Source: Dehalococcoidia bacterium
GTDB lineage: Bacteria > Chloroflexota > Dehalococcoidia > Dehalococcoidales > E44-bin46
Direction of reading: 5' to 3'
Assembly (NCBI GenBank): GCA_020343755.1
Contig: CP070810.1
Span: 889,308-901,645, forward strand
DNA length: 12,338 nt
Of this stretch, positions 11,495 to 12,338 are shown in pieces; position 1 is the stretch's first letter, and each line of letters begins with the position of its first letter. The position numbers were made by a program, and so were the translations under genes. Under the pieces are notes generated by a model. The model was not told the DNA's origin. It did not search any database and worked only from the letters and a program-made list of their open reading frames with translations.

Positions 11495-12328
11495 ATGGCA
11501 TTCACACGTAGTGAAATCCTTGAACGGTTGAGGAAGAATATTGAGGCGGGTCTTCCGATTATCGGTGCCGGCGCCGGAACTGGTATCAGCGCGAAGTTTG
11601 AAGAGGCAGGGGGAGTTGACCTGATTGTGATTTATAACAGCGGCCGTTTCCGCATGGCAGGTAGAGGCTCACTTGCCGGCCTGATGCCCTACGGTGACGC
11701 CAACGCTATTGTCATGGAAATGGCTGGTGAAGTGTTGACCGTTGCCAAAGACACCCCGGTTCTTGCCGGAGTGTGTGGCACGGATCCTTTCCGCCAGATG
11801 GACGTCTTCCTTAAGCAGGTTAAGGAGATCGGCTTTTCAGGAGTCCAGAACTTTCCAACGGTTGGTTTATGCGATGGTTTGTTCCGGCAAAACCTTGAAG
11901 AGACCGGTATGGGATATGGTCTTGAGGTTGACATGATTCGCAAGGCTCATGAACTGAACCTCCTGACCACACCATATGCGTTCAATGTTGAGGAAGCAAA
12001 GGCAATGGCTGAAGCCGGTGCGGACGTCATTGTCGCGCATATGGGACTGACTACCAAGGGGGCTATAGGAGCTTCGACTGCACTGTCACTCGAGGAAGCA
12101 CCAGTGAAGGTACAGGAAATATGCGACGCGGCAAAATCTGTAAATCGAGACATAATTGTCTTGTGCCATGGGGGACCAATCTCCATGCCTGAAGATGCTG
12201 AATATGTTCTCCACAGGACGGAGGGTGTGCACGGGTTTTATGGTGCATCAAGTATGGAACGCCTGCCAACCGAAGCCGCAATAAGAGAACAAATGCAGAA
12301 GTTCAAGTCGATCCGATTCAAGAAATAG
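11495..12328 (+). CDS. Phosphoenolpyruvate hydrolase-like TIM-barrel protein (Tm-1 C-terminal half homologue)
   Basis: A 277-residue TIM barrel of the PEP_hydrolase-like family. Characteristic segments are LPIIGAGAGTGISAKFEEAG (res ~20-39), VDLIVIYNSGRFRMAGRGSL (41-60) with LMPYGDANAIV, VLAGVCGTDPF, GVQNFPTVGLCDGLFRQNLE and TGMGYGLEVDMI, DVIVAHMGLT, and the final barrel strands IIVLCHGGPIS and GFYGASSMERLP. The last gives a phosphate-binding type loop with nearby His and Glu. The family name comes from distant similarity to phosphonopyruvate/PEP mutase enzymes; no reaction has been shown for this branch to my knowledge. The start has AAGGAGGT seven bases upstream, and the gene follows the UPF0261 gene by 2 nt. 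In plants both domains are one polypeptide (Tm-1). The gene ends at TAG, ten bases before the window edge. Confidence 0.9.
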   Translation: MAFTRSEILERLRKNIEAGLPIIGAGAGTGISAKFEEAGGVDLIVIYNSGRFRMAGRGSLAGLMPYGDANAIVMEMAGEVLTVAKDTPVLAGVCGTDPFRQMDVFLKQVKEIGFSGVQNFPTVGLCDGLFRQNLEETGMGYGLEVDMIRKAHELNLLTTPYAFNVEEAKAMAEAGADVIVAHMGLTTKGAIGASTALSLEEAPVKVQEICDAAKSVNRDIIVLCHGGPISMPEDAEYVLHRTEGVHGFYGASSMERLPTEAAIREQMQKFKSIRFKK

Positions 12329-12338
12329 CAGTTGAAAC

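Overview
The window most resembles a mesophilic, anaerobic Chloroflexota genome, probably Dehalococcoidia-like. This rests on a 46-residue DUF5679-type zinc-ribbon protein (a family I associate with that group), a split B12-dependent methylmalonyl-CoA mutase, abundant acyl-CoA genes, moderate GC and strong Shine-Dalgarno sites. The assignment is an inference from gene content, not from a marker gene.

Layout. Positions 1-63 hold the first 21 codons of a minus-strand thiamine-diphosphate dehydrogenase E1 alpha gene, with a leader containing a promoter, a 5-residue mini-ORF and a terminator-like hairpin. A tRNA-Gly(CCC) at 475-549 is followed by a frameshifted tyrosine integrase relic (651-1165), which suggests an old integration at the tRNA. 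Next come the DUF5679 gene (1224-1364) and its terminator, then on the minus strand an isochorismatase-fold protein lacking all three canonical catalytic residues (1464-2105) and panB (2303-3154). From about 3190 to 4091 lies a gene graveyard: a decayed tRNA-like sequence, a ClpP/SppA-type (SDH) protease scrap, a PQQ-type beta-propeller scrap, the 5' end of an IS110-family element with a structured leader, and the first ~35 codons of a succinyl-CoA ligase beta subunit that the IS110 fragment truncates.

From 9676 down to 4113 runs a minus-strand methylmalonyl-CoA module: an alpha-methylacyl-CoA racemase-like protein, an in-frame chimera of an acyl-CoA dehydrogenase N-terminus and an apparent MeaB GTPase C-terminus, the mutase large subunit, the B12-binding small subunit, methylmalonyl-CoA epimerase (overlapping the small subunit), and a family III CoA-transferase followed by the sucC stump. 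Together these would interconvert methyl-branched acyl-CoA epimers, methylmalonyl-CoA and succinyl-CoA. The dehydrogenase, mutase chaperone and succinyl-CoA ligase genes have been broken by deletion or insertion, so the cell must supply those functions from elsewhere or has lost them.

The divergent intergenic region 9677-10250 holds a short relic of an acyl-CoA dehydrogenase start, an imperfect inverted repeat whose arms carry outward-facing -35 boxes, and a second plus-strand promoter overlapped by a perfect palindrome that looks like an operator. That promoter reads into a two-gene operon (10251-12328) encoding the two halves of the plant Tm-1 protein: a UPF0261/Tm-1 ATP-binding-like protein and a PEP-hydrolase-like TIM barrel.
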